Source of the DNA: JANPIX01 sp031425195
Lineage (GTDB): Bacteria > Pseudomonadota > Alphaproteobacteria > Rhodobacterales > Rhodobacteraceae
Length of the DNA stretch: 64,000 nt
Assembly (NCBI GenBank): GCA_031425195.1
Contig: JANPIX010000010.1
Span: forward strand, 20,046-84,045
Direction: 5' to 3'
Part shown: in pieces, positions 51,562 through 61,648 of the stretch
How positions within the stretch are numbered: the stretch's first letter is position 1
How the letters are laid out: each line of letters begins with the position of its first letter
Made by a program: the position numbers and the translations under genes
The notes under the pieces: generated by a model
Seen by the model: the letters and a program-made list of their open reading frames with translations, nothing else
Database searches by the model: none
What the model was told of the DNA's origin: nothing

Positions 51562-52253
51562 TTCGTGTCGAGGTCGCGCAGCACGGCAAGGGCGGCCTGC
51601 CGGGGATCGGACGCCTGCCAGATCGGGCGGCCGACGACGATATGATCGGCCCCGTCGCGGATGGCCTGCACCGGTGTTGCGATGCGTTTCTGATCACCCG
51701 AGGCGGAACCTGCAGGGCGCACGCCGGGGGTGACGATCAGTTTGCCCTGCGCCTGTGGCAGGGCGCGGATGGCCCGCGCCTCCATCGGGCTGGCGATCAC
51801 GCCATCGGCCCCGGCTTCGAGTGCGCGGGCGGCGCGTTCCAGCGTGATGTCGTGAATGTCGCCCGCGTGGATGAGGTTGGCATCCAGATCGGCGCGGTCG
51901 AGCGAGGTCAGGATGGTGACTGCCAGAATGCGCAGGCTGGTGCCGCGCCTGCCCTCGGCCGCCGCGCGCACCACCTGCGGGTCGCCGTGGACCGTGAGAA
52001 AGTCGAGGTCATACTGGGCAATGCCGCGCACGGCCGCTTCGACAGTGGCGCCGATGTCGAACAGTTTGAGATCGAGAAAGACCCGTTTGCCACGTTCGGC
52101 CTTCAGTTCATTGGCCAGGGCAAAACCGCCGCCCGTCAACATGCCGAGCCCGATCTTGTAGAACGACACGGCGTCGCCCAGGCGGTTGGCAAGGTCAAGG
52201 CCGGCCACGATGTTGGGAACATCAAGGGCAACGATCAGGCGGTCATCGGGCAT
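51558..52253 (-). CDS. pyrF: Orotidine 5'-phosphate decarboxylase
   Basis: Last step of UMP synthesis. The 231 residues form a TIM barrel with LIVALDVPN, FYKIGLGMLTGGG, the catalytic FLDLKLFDIGATV (Lys-Asp array) and TVHGDPQ, ending with ITPGVRP-like VTPGVRPAGSASGDQKRIATP and VVGRPI. The ATG at 52253 starts MPDDRLIVALD; an earlier in-frame start adds 11 residues. A 6-bp inverted repeat (52273-52287) lies just upstream of the start. Confidence 0.96.
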   Translation of the reverse strand: MPDDRLIVALDVPNIVAGLDLANRLGDAVSFYKIGLGMLTGGGFALANELKAERGKRVFLDLKLFDIGATVEAAVRGIAQYDLDFLTVHGDPQVVRAAAEGRRGTSLRILAVTILTSLDRADLDANLIHAGDIHDITLERAARALEAGADGVIASPMEARAIRALPQAQGKLIVTPGVRPAGSASGDQKRIATPVQAIRDGADHIVVGRPIWQASDPRQAALAVLRDLDTN

Positions 52254-52377
52254 GGCATTCTCCGTTCGCGGCCTTGGTAGAACCAAGCCGCCGAAGAAAC
52301 AACATGGCCCTTAATATGCTTGCCAGAACCGCCTGAAAAACCACAGGATGCCGCGGGGTCAGGGGAAAGGATAACAG

Positions 52378-53388
52378 GTGGTTTTCAAGCCAATTCGGTA
52401 CGAAGGTGTTGATTTCGAATACGACACGAGCGGTGATCTGTATAACGAGACCGATTTTTACGGGTATTTTGCAGATACCGTCTATGTGCTGCGCGATAAC
52501 ATTCTGGGTCTGTTTGAAATAGCCACCTATCGTGGAGCCGACCTTATCGATACCCGGGATGCGTATTTTGAGTCCTACATTCGAATCTGGGGCGGGGCGG
52601 ACAACGACACGGTTCTGGGCGGGGACGCGGAGGAAATCGTCTATGATCAATCCGGCAATGACCGTTACCTGTTGGGCAGCGGGCGGGATGACGTCAACGC
52701 CGGGATCGGCAACGATTCCATGGACGGTGGCAGTGCGACCAACGATGCCGTTTCGTTCACCGGCCTCTATGATGATTTCGGAGGGTTTGTCGAAAACTTT
52801 GTCGGGGTGACAGTTGATCTGGCGATCACCACAGCGCAGGACTTTGGCATTTTCGGCAAGGATATCCTGAGGAATTTCGAGCAAGTTTTTGGCAGCTTTG
52901 GGAACGACAGATTGTTCGGGACTGACACCACGAACAATCTGGTGGGCAACGACGGTCGCGATCTTGTGGTCGGGCGTGGTGGTGCTGACGAGATCAGTGG
53001 CGGCGAAGGACGGGACACGCTGATCGGCGGCAAAAGTGTGGACGAGCTTGTGCTGAATGAAAACGGCAGTTTTGCAGATGTGTTGCGGTATCTGGCCATC
53101 ACTGACAGCGGGCTGACCGAGGCCACGAGCGATATCGTCATCGGCTTTATCGCGGGCGAAGACAGGATCGATCTGTCGGCCATTGACGCGCGCCCGGGGA
53201 CCGCGGGCGATGATGCATTCGTTTTCCGGGGTGAGGGGGGGTTCCGGTCTGCTGCAGGCGAGGTCAGGTTTGAAGATCTTGGCAATCGCGCGTTGATATA
53301 TATCGATACCGATGCCGATGCAGCCGCCGAAATGGTGATCAGCTTGCGCCGCCCGGTCGACCTGACCATCAGCGATTTCATCCTGTAG
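52378..53388 (+). CDS. RTX calcium-binding repeat protein, likely type I secreted
   Basis: A 336-residue protein without N-terminal signal peptide but with hemolysin-type calcium-binding repeats: GGADNDTVLGGDAEEIV and GSGRDDVNAGIGNDSMDGGS (about 71-118), and GNDGRDLVVGRGGADEISGGEGRDTLIGG (about 190-220). The acidic C terminus ends in hydrophobics (LTISDFIL), as type I secretion signals do. The start is GTG with AGGA 8 bases before. No catalytic domain is visible and no type I secretion genes are nearby. Divergent from pyrF. Confidence 0.85.
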   Translation: MVFKPIRYEGVDFEYDTSGDLYNETDFYGYFADTVYVLRDNILGLFEIATYRGADLIDTRDAYFESYIRIWGGADNDTVLGGDAEEIVYDQSGNDRYLLGSGRDDVNAGIGNDSMDGGSATNDAVSFTGLYDDFGGFVENFVGVTVDLAITTAQDFGIFGKDILRNFEQVFGSFGNDRLFGTDTTNNLVGNDGRDLVVGRGGADEISGGEGRDTLIGGKSVDELVLNENGSFADVLRYLAITDSGLTEATSDIVIGFIAGEDRIDLSAIDARPGTAGDDAFVFRGEGGFRSAAGEVRFEDLGNRALIYIDTDADAAAEMVISLRRPVDLTISDFIL

Positions 53389-53448
53389 ACCGCAAGGTTG
53401 ACTTTGCCCGGTGCATTGGCAACGGTTTGCCAAAATGGATAGGGCAAG

Positions 53449-54219
53449 ATGGATATCAATCTGAGTTTTGAGCGACCCGAGGATGGGCCAAAATCGGGGC
53501 CGGTGACGGTGGGCTGGTTTCTGACGCAGGACAAGGGGGCGATCCTGTATGACCCGCCAGAGCGCCTGATGTTCCGGCAGACGAACAAGACCCATGCGAA
53601 ATCGGCGAGCCGCTGCCCTGCCGTGATCCAGATGGAAAGCCGGTACTTCGTGGTGAAATGCCCGTTCGATGTGCATATCGGGTTCGGGCGCGACAAGGAT
53701 GGCAAGGGCCATCTGATCAACCGCGCCGGGGTGAGTTCGACGATCCGGGCCAGCAAGCTGGGTGAACTGCTGACGCTGGTGAGCGAGGTGGAGTGGCGTT
53801 TTCCCGACCGGCCCACGTTGCAGATGGTGCTTCCCTACTGTTTCATCACCGACGAGCTTGTCTACATGACGCAGCTTGGCACCTTTGCGCATTACCGGCG
53901 CGATCCGCTGCCCGGCACGATTTTCGGCGGGCGTTTCCCGATCAACATCTGGCCCCGGCCGTTGATGTGGGCGTTCGAGTGGCATGAGCCGGAGAAGGAC
54001 ATCAAGATCGCGCGGGGCGAGCCGCTGTTTTATTGCCAGTTCGAGGCGGATGGCCCCGACCGGGCAGTGCAGATGGTGGAGGCCGAGCGGACGCCGGAAC
54101 TGAATACCTATATGGACAAGATCGGGGGGGTGGTGAATTACGTCAACCAGACCTTCAGCCTGTTCAAGGCGGCCGAGGCGGTGCGTCCGCCCAAACTTTT
54201 GAAACCGAAAGATCGCTGA
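53449..54219 (+). CDS. Conserved hypothetical protein
   Basis: A soluble 256-residue protein with no signal peptide or membrane segment, not recognised as a named family. Trp, Tyr and Pro are frequent (DPLPGTIFGGRFPINIWPRPLMWAFEWHEPEKD), and there are isolated Cys (SRCPAVIQ, VKCPFDVHIGFG, LPYCFI, LFYCQFE). The base composition and codon use match the neighbours, so it is a native gene. Its stop overlaps the next start (TGATG), which ties it to the beta-propeller protein. Confidence 0.75.
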   Translation: MDINLSFERPEDGPKSGPVTVGWFLTQDKGAILYDPPERLMFRQTNKTHAKSASRCPAVIQMESRYFVVKCPFDVHIGFGRDKDGKGHLINRAGVSSTIRASKLGELLTLVSEVEWRFPDRPTLQMVLPYCFITDELVYMTQLGTFAHYRRDPLPGTIFGGRFPINIWPRPLMWAFEWHEPEKDIKIARGEPLFYCQFEADGPDRAVQMVEAERTPELNTYMDKIGGVVNYVNQTFSLFKAAEAVRPPKLLKPKDR

Positions 54220-55043
54220 TGCGGTCGGTGTTGCAGATATGGGATGTGGCGGCGGGCCGGGCGCGGACCGTGCTGGACATTGACAGCCATATCGAGGCGC
54301 CGAACTGGGATCCGGCGGGGCGGACCCTTCTGGTGAATGGCGGCGGCCGCTTGTTCCGCGTGCCGCTGGACGCGCCTTCGCTGGTGCCGGTGGACACCGG
54401 GTTTGCGGACAGGTGCAACAATGACCACGGGATCAGCCCGGATGGCCAGCGCATCGTGATATCGCACCATACCGGGCGGGGGAGCGAGATTTTTACCCTG
54501 CCCGCCGGGGGTGGCACGCCGGTTGCCGTGACCGGCGACGCCCCAAGCTGGTGGCACGGCTGGTCACCCGATGGGGCCACGCTTGCCTATGTGGCGGCGC
54601 GGGGGGACCGGCGGACCGTCGATGTTTATGTGATTCCTGTCGCTGGCGGGGCCGAGGTGCGCCTGACGCAGGGCGAGGGGCATTGCGACGGGCCGGATTA
54701 TTCGGCGGATGGGCGGCACATATTTTACAACTGCGACAGGGACGGCCACGCGCAGATCTGGGTCATGGGTGCCGATGGATCGGGCCAGCGCAAGCTGTTT
54801 GCCGATGAGTACGTCAACTGGTTCCCGCATCCGTCACCGGATGGCCGCTGTCTGCTTTACCTTGCCTATCCGCCGGGCACGCTGGGCCATCCGGCGAATT
54901 TGCCCGTTGCGTTGTGCCTGTGCGATATGGACGGGGGCAACCGCCGCCGGTTGATCGCGTTCAACGGCGGGCAGGGCAGTATCAATGTGCCGTGCTGGGC
55001 ACCAGATTCGGGCGCCTTTGCCTTTGTCAGCTACCACCCCTGA
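54219..55043 (+). CDS. TolB-like beta-propeller protein (PD40 repeats)
   Basis: A 274-residue protein built of WD40-like PD40 repeats: NWDPAGRTLLVNGG, GISPDGQRIVISHH, WSPDGATLAYVAARG, DYSADGRHIFYNCDRDGHAQIWVM, PSPDGRCLLYLAYP and WAPDSGAFAFVSYHP, so about six blades. There is no signal peptide, unlike TolB, which suggests a cytoplasmic role. The start ATG at 54219 overlaps the previous stop by one base. A heat-shock promoter for clpB begins 30 bases after its end. Confidence 0.83.
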   Translation: MRSVLQIWDVAAGRARTVLDIDSHIEAPNWDPAGRTLLVNGGGRLFRVPLDAPSLVPVDTGFADRCNNDHGISPDGQRIVISHHTGRGSEIFTLPAGGGTPVAVTGDAPSWWHGWSPDGATLAYVAARGDRRTVDVYVIPVAGGAEVRLTQGEGHCDGPDYSADGRHIFYNCDRDGHAQIWVMGADGSGQRKLFADEYVNWFPHPSPDGRCLLYLAYPPGTLGHPANLPVALCLCDMDGGNRRRLIAFNGGQGSINVPCWAPDSGAFAFVSYHP

Positions 55044-55072
55044 CGGGCGGTGTTTTTGACGGATCGATTGAT

Positions 55073-55101
55073 CTTGCGCAACGACATCCGTTTCCCCATC
55101 T
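55073..55101 (+). promoter_or_regulatory. Heat-shock (sigma-32/RpoH) promoter of clpB
   Basis: CTTGCGC (55073-55079), 14 bases, CCCCATCT (55094-55101). This matches the RpoH consensus CTTGAAA-N14-CCCCATNT closely, with a perfect -10. It leaves about a 65-base leader before the clpB ATG. Confidence 0.8.
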
Positions 55102-55173
55102 GTTGAACAAGGCCAGGTCGGACGTGCCAAGGTGGGCGTCTGGCGGATGGTGCTTTATCAGGGGAGATTGCCG

Positions 55174-57786
<2,613 letters not shown>

Positions 57787-57797
57787 TAGGAAATCTG

Positions 57798-57825
57798 AAA
57801 GGCCGCAGGGGAACTTGCGGCCTTT
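57798..57825 (+). terminator. Terminator hairpin after clpB
   Basis: A 10-bp perfect stem AAAGGCCGCA/TGCGGCCTTT (57798-57807, 57816-57825) with an 8-base loop. It starts 12 bases after the clpB stop. Only three T residues close the stem, so termination may be partial. Confidence 0.75.
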
Positions 57826-57846
57826 CGCGTATCGGCGGCAAGGGTC

Positions 57847-57874
57847 GGAATAATCGGCAGGGGCGGGGCGTAGA
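57847..57874 (+). promoter_or_regulatory. Candidate ECF-sigma promoter of the frameshifted lipoprotein gene
   Basis: GGAATA (57847-57852), exactly 16 bases, CGTAGA (57869-57874), ending 52 bases before the ATG. The same arrangement occurs upstream of the ECF sigma gene 1.8 kb away. Confidence 0.6.
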
Positions 57875-57926
57875 CCTTGTGACCATGGCAACAGCCGTGG
57901 CCTGACCTGCGAAAAGGATACTTCAG

Positions 57927-58291
57927 ATGAAATTCTTGACAGCTGCCCTGTTCAGCCTGATGGCGACAACCGCCATGGCCGCCCCGTTACAACGGCAAAG
58001 ACAGCGCTTGGCGATGTGCTGGTCGCGGAAAACGGGATGACGCTTTATACCTTTGCCAAGGATGCGGCGGGGGTTTCGAACTGCAATGACGACTGCGCTG
58101 TGAAATGGCCGCCGCTGATGGCCGAGGATGGTGCTGTGGGTGAGGGTGGTCTGACCGTGATCGAACGGGCGGATGACACCTGTCAATGGGCGATGAACGG
58201 CATGCCGCTGTATTTCTGGCAGGGTGATGCTGCGGTGGGCGACACGACGGGCGACGGCGTTGGCGGCGTGTGGAGCGTGGCGCGGCCCTGA
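57927..58291 (+). pseudogene. Exported COG4315-type small protein gene with a -1 frameshift
   Basis: The ATG at 57927 (AAAAGGATA upstream) opens a good signal peptide, MKFLTAALFSLMATTAMAA. A few codons later the frame runs to an early stop. The rest of the protein continues in another frame from about 57986 to 58291: VTTAKTALGDVLVAENGMTLYTFAKD, then NCNDDCAVKWPPL and a second LYFWQGD. These YxFxxD-type motifs and the C-x3-C-x2-WPP region mark the secreted COG4315 family. One base is missing in or near a CCCC run at 57982-57985. With it restored, the protein has about 121 residues. It may be a true null, a sequencing error or a slippage site. Confidence 0.8.
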
Positions 58292-58311
58292 TTGCGGTAT
58301 GAGAAAGGCGT

Positions 58312-58341
58312 GGCAGGGCGGGTGATCGCCCTGCCGTTTTT
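58312..58341 (+). terminator. Intrinsic terminator after the frameshifted gene
   Basis: A 9-bp perfect stem GGCAGGGCG/CGCCCTGCC (58312-58320, 58327-58335) with a 6-base loop, followed by GTTTTT. A conserved terminator implies the broken gene is, or was recently, expressed. Confidence 0.87.
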
Positions 58342-58352
58342 GTTTGTGATGT

Positions 58353-59102
58353 TCAGACCGATTGGGCGGCGGCGGCCAGCGCGGGTAGGCGGCTGTCGCC
58401 CTTTGGTCCGATGATCAGGAAGCGGCCGCCCGGCACGCCCCAGACCAGCCCGTCGAAATCGTCAAACTGGCGCGGCTGTGGCGCATCGGGTGGGGCCTTA
58501 TCGCTTTGCGTGAAGCAGACGGCGAAGACGACGCCCGCGGCATCCTTGTACATCAGTTGGCCGACGGGCTTGCCTGCGGCGACAAGAAGGCGCCCGCCCT
58601 CAAACGTCAGGCCTTGTGCGGAAAGATCGGGGATTGCGGCGTCCACCCCCACATTCGTGGCCAGCCATTCGCGGATATGCGCGGCCTGCGACCCCGGCAC
58701 CTCGGCAAGGTGGCGTTTCTGGGCGGCATAGACGGCGTGGTATTCGCCGATTTCGGCAACCCAGTCGCGATCGGGATCGGCAGGTGCCCATGAGTATCCG
58801 CCAAGCGCCCCTAGCGCCAGCAAAGCAACGCTTGCGGCAAGGGCAGACCAGCGCGGCATCCTGCGTGGCGCGGCGCGGGCCGGTTCCGGTGTGGCCAGCC
58901 CGCGCACGAGGGAAAGCGGCAGGGGTGCCGTGAACATGTCTGCGAAATCTGCCTTTGCCTGATCATTGGCGGCGATCAAGGACGCGAGTTCGGCGCGCAG
59001 GGCGGGGTCATCGGCCAGGCGGGCACGGATCGTGGCCATTTCGGCGGGGTCGAGCGCGCCGTCAAGATAGGCTGAAAGCCGGGGACCAGGAACGCTCATC
59101 AT
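58353..59102 (-). CDS. Single-pass membrane anti-sigma factor
   Basis: Partner that holds the adjacent ECF sigma factor inactive. The 249 residues start with a typical anti-sigma domain (RLSAYLDGALDPAEMATIRARLADDPALRAELA). It lacks the His-x3-Cys-x2-Cys zinc motif, so it is not a zinc-type redox sensor like ChrR. One membrane helix (about 86-104, SALAASVALLALGALGGYSWA) places the C-terminal 140 residues in the periplasm, where a signal could be sensed. It overlaps the sigma gene stop by 4 bases (ATGA). Confidence 0.87.
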   Translation of the reverse strand: MMSVPGPRLSAYLDGALDPAEMATIRARLADDPALRAELASLIAANDQAKADFADMFTAPLPLSLVRGLATPEPARAAPRRMPRWSALAASVALLALGALGGYSWAPADPDRDWVAEIGEYHAVYAAQKRHLAEVPGSQAAHIREWLATNVGVDAAIPDLSAQGLTFEGGRLLVAAGKPVGQLMYKDAAGVVFAVCFTQSDKAPPDAPQPRQFDDFDGLVWGVPGGRFLIIGPKGDSRLPALAAAAQSV

Positions 59103-59605
59103 GACACCGCCGTTGTTTGGGTCAGCTGCTGCGCGAGCAGTTGCCGCGCGCGGTACAGGCGGCTCATCACTGTGCCGCCGGGAATATCAAGGAGATCGGC
59201 GGCTTCCTGATAGCTGTAGCCTTCGACCGCCACCAGAAGCAGCACCGAGGCATAAGCAGGCGGAAGTGCGGCCAGCCGCCCCATGAGTTGCGACAGGGCG
59301 ACCGCATCTTCGCCGGTCAAATCGCTGCGAAGCTCGTCGGATTCGGTGGCGTCGATGTGGCCCTGACCAAGCCGGACCTGCCGTTTGCGCAGTTCGCTGA
59401 TCCACAGGTTTCGCATGATCCGGAACGCCCAACGATCAAGCCCCTGCGCCGCATCCCAACCGGCGGCGCCAGCCAGGGCCTTGGCGCAGGTGTCCTGCAC
59501 CAGATCATCGGCATCGGCCGGACTGCGTGTCATCGACAGCGCAAACCGCCGCAACCGGGGCAGAAGGGCGATCAGAAGGCCTGAAAGATCGGTGCGTGAC
59601 GGCAT
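59099..59605 (-). CDS. ECF-family RNA polymerase sigma factor
   Basis: Two-domain sigma factor of 168 residues. Region 2 reads LRRFALSMTRSPADADDLVQDTCAKAL and LDRWAFRIMRNLWISELRKRQ; region 4 reads LPPAYASVLLLVAVEGYSYQEAADLLDIPGGTVMSRLYRARQLL. The ATG at 59605 begins at the domain; a longer in-frame reading to 59743 has no similarity. No strong ribosome site is present. It is co-translated with the anti-sigma gene. A GGAATA-N16-CGTAAC sequence upstream suggests it drives its own transcription. Confidence 0.93.
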   Translation of the reverse strand: MPSRTDLSGLLIALLPRLRRFALSMTRSPADADDLVQDTCAKALAGAAGWDAAQGLDRWAFRIMRNLWISELRKRQVRLGQGHIDATESDELRSDLTGEDAVALSQLMGRLAALPPAYASVLLLVAVEGYSYQEAADLLDIPGGTVMSRLYRARQLLAQQLTQTTAVS

Positions 59606-59754
59606 ATGCACAGGAGAATGAAGTGTGAGGGAACGTGAAGGACGGCCGCGCGGCAGAACTGTGCCGGAATGCTGCGGCCAGATGTGACATCGGGAAAGAC
59701 GTTCGGCAACCATTCTGTGCGTATCCGGGCGGGACGGGCGCAAGTGCCCATTCC

Positions 59755-59782
59755 GTTACGCGAGAGGGCGGCACAATATTCC
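59755..59782 (-). promoter_or_regulatory. Candidate ECF autoregulatory promoter of the sigma gene
   Basis: Minus strand GGAATA (59782-59777), 16 bases, CGTAAC (59760-59755). It fits the general ECF form (GGAA at -35, CGT at -10). It leaves a leader of about 150 bases before the sigma ATG. Confidence 0.6.
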
Positions 59783-59787
59783 ATGCA

Positions 59788-59815
59788 AAAGGGGCCCGAA
59801 ACTGCGGGCCCCTTT
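59788..59815 (-). terminator. Intrinsic terminator after the fasciclin-RTX gene
   Basis: GGGGCCCG/CGGGCCCC stem (59791-59798, 59805-59812), lengthened by A-T pairs, with TTTT on the minus strand. It begins 18 bases past the stop at 59833. It directly abuts the candidate sigma promoter. Confidence 0.87.
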
Positions 59816-59832
59816 CGCGTCGTGGCAGCGCA

Positions 59833-60852
59833 TCAGGCGAAGATGAAATCCGACGCATCAAGCTGCTGGTGGCGCAGCCGGAGGATAACGAGTTCATCGT
59901 CGCCAAAGTCGATGGTCGTGCGCGACCGGGTCGACGTGAGTTCAAGGTCATCAATGCTGGTGACACCGAACGAGGACACGTCGATCTGGTCAACACCACG
60001 GCGGAAGTCGAGGATGACATCGGTATCGTTGCCAGCCTCGAAGACGAAAACGTCGTTGCCCTTGAAGCCGCGCACCACGTCGAAGTCTGCCCCGCCGTTG
60101 ATGGTGTCATCACCGCGCCCGGCAAAGATCTTGTCGCGGCCATCGTCCCCGTTCAGAACATCATTGCCCTTGCCGCCAAACACGAAGTCATTGCCCGCGC
60201 CCGCCAGCACCACATCATCACCGCCGCCCGCGACCAACTGGTCACTGCCGCCCTTGCCGCTGATGAAATCATTGTCACGGCCTGTGGCGATCACGTCGCG
60301 GCCATCGTCACCGATGCGCAAATCGACATCATTCGCGCCATTGGACTGAAGAAGATCGAGGGGCAGAAGCACACCGTCGATGGCATGGATAATGCCGTTG
60401 TCGGCGGCAATGTCGGTGGTGACGAGTTGCGGATCGTCAACATCGGGATCGGCGTCCTGCAGCGACGTGCCGTCGATGCCGATGTCGGTGCCCAGAAGGG
60501 TTTCAACCGAAGTGACCCCGCCCAGTTCAGCCGCCGTCAGAGATTGGGGCAGGACGTGGTATCTGAGGATATCGGCCAGAAGCGGGATCGGGTCACCGCC
60601 GCCCGACAGCAAGGTGAGCGCATCGACCAGATAGGCGAAGGCGTCTGCCTCATCGCTGCCGTCGAACCCGAGGGAGGTGGCAAGGCTGATGAAGGCCGCA
60701 TCGGTAGGGGCAAAGACAGTCAGATCTGCGGCGGTATCATCAAGCGCAGCCGTCAGGCCGGCGGCAATGACCGCGTTTTTGAGAATGTCGAAATCGGCGT
60801 TGTTCGTATCGTAGTCGCCCGAAGCAGTGACAAGTCCTGCAATGGTAGCCAT
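59833..60852 (-). CDS. Fasciclin-domain protein fused to RTX repeats
   Basis: A 339-residue fusion. Residues 1-165 form a fasciclin (FAS1) domain: VIAAGLTAALDDTAADLTVFAPTDAAF, then LADILRYHVLPQSLTAAEL, then DNGIIHAIDGVLLPLDL. Residues about 185-280 are RTX calcium-binding repeats (GGGDDVVLAGAGNDFVFGGKGNDVLNGDDGRD and similar), and the C terminus ends in DASDFIFA. No signal peptide is present, so type I secretion is expected. FAS1 domains mediate adhesion. AAGGAATATGTC precedes the ATG, a good ribosome site. An exported plain fasciclin gene lies next to it on the same strand. Confidence 0.9.
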   Translation of the reverse strand: MATIAGLVTASGDYDTNNADFDILKNAVIAAGLTAALDDTAADLTVFAPTDAAFISLATSLGFDGSDEADAFAYLVDALTLLSGGGDPIPLLADILRYHVLPQSLTAAELGGVTSVETLLGTDIGIDGTSLQDADPDVDDPQLVTTDIAADNGIIHAIDGVLLPLDLLQSNGANDVDLRIGDDGRDVIATGRDNDFISGKGGSDQLVAGGGDDVVLAGAGNDFVFGGKGNDVLNGDDGRDKIFAGRGDDTINGGADFDVVRGFKGNDVFVFEAGNDTDVILDFRRGVDQIDVSSFGVTSIDDLELTSTRSRTTIDFGDDELVILRLRHQQLDASDFIFA

Positions 60853-61134
60853 GACATATTCCTTCGATTTCAGGCACTGAACATTTTGGGTTGAATGTCA
60901 GGTCAGTGCGGGTGTGTGCGGTGCGCCCGTTGAGGCGGCTTAACCTGTGCACTCGATATGCAGATTACCTTTAACGTGTGTAACGTAGGCAAAGGGGCGG
61001 ACAGGATCATCGGACTTTGGTCGAGCGATCAGTCCTGCGTACACGGTCGGCGAGGAACCGCCCGACTTGCCGAAAGGTTTTAGCGTTATAAAGCGGATCG
61101 AATTGAACGAATTGAATACTTGAAGTGTTGGAAG

Positions 61135-61166
61135 GGGGCAGGCGGGGCGAACCCGCCTGCCCCTTT
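61135..61166. terminator. Long hairpin between the two fasciclin genes
   Basis: A 12-bp perfect stem (61135-61146 and 61152-61163) with a 5-base loop. The plus strand is followed by TTT; the minus strand, on which the fasciclin gene runs, is followed by CTTCC. It starts 6 bases past that gene's stop and is very stable, but is a weak intrinsic terminator by T-run. Confidence 0.7.
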
Positions 61167-61171
61167 GCCGA

Positions 61172-61648
61172 TTACATCGGCGGCAGGATGACCTGGTCGA
61201 TCACATGGATGACGCCGTTCGACGCCGCGACGTCCGGTGTGGAGATGGCTGCGCCGTTCACTTTCGGCCCGCCTTCCAGCGTGATCGTCACGTCGGCACC
61301 ATTGACCGTCTTGGCGGTCATGCCTTCGGTCAGGTCAGTCGACATGACGGCGCCGGGCACAACGTGATAGGTCAGCACGGAAACCAGCTTGTCCTTGTTT
61401 TCGGGCTTCAGCAGGTCTTCCACGGTACCGGCCGGCAGCGCTGCAAAGGCGGCGTCTGTCGGTGCGAACACGGTGAACGGACCTTCGCCTTTCAGCGTTT
61501 CGACCAGACCGGCTGCTGTCAGGGCGGCGGCGAGTGTGGTGAAGCTGCCGTTGGCGACGGCGGTGTCAACGATGTCCATATCCTGTGCAAACACAGGGGT
61601 TGCGAGGAATACGGTGGTGGTCAGTGCGATGAACGTTCTGCGGATCAT
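61172..61648 (-). CDS. Exported fasciclin-domain protein
   Basis: A 158-residue protein made of a signal peptide (MIRRTFIALTTTVFLATPVFAQ) and one FAS1 domain (FTTLAAALTAAGLVETLKGEGPFTVFAPTDAAFAALP, then LVSVLTYHVVPGAVMSTDL, then SNGVIHVIDQVILPP). GGAGAG precedes the ATG at 61648. Small periplasmic fasciclin proteins are often regulated by ECF sigma factors under singlet-oxygen or oxidant stress in Rhodobacterales relatives. No clear GGAAT-N16-CGTA motif was seen upstream of this copy. Confidence 0.92.
   Translation of the reverse strand: MIRRTFIALTTTVFLATPVFAQDMDIVDTAVANGSFTTLAAALTAAGLVETLKGEGPFTVFAPTDAAFAALPAGTVEDLLKPENKDKLVSVLTYHVVPGAVMSTDLTEGMTAKTVNGADVTITLEGGPKVNGAAISTPDVAASNGVIHVIDQVILPPM

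Noticed and set aside
52243..53985. 580-codon open frame on the minus strand across the RTX gene
   Set aside because: No similarity and no ribosome site; it spans both the RTX gene and the start of the next gene, which have clear coding features.
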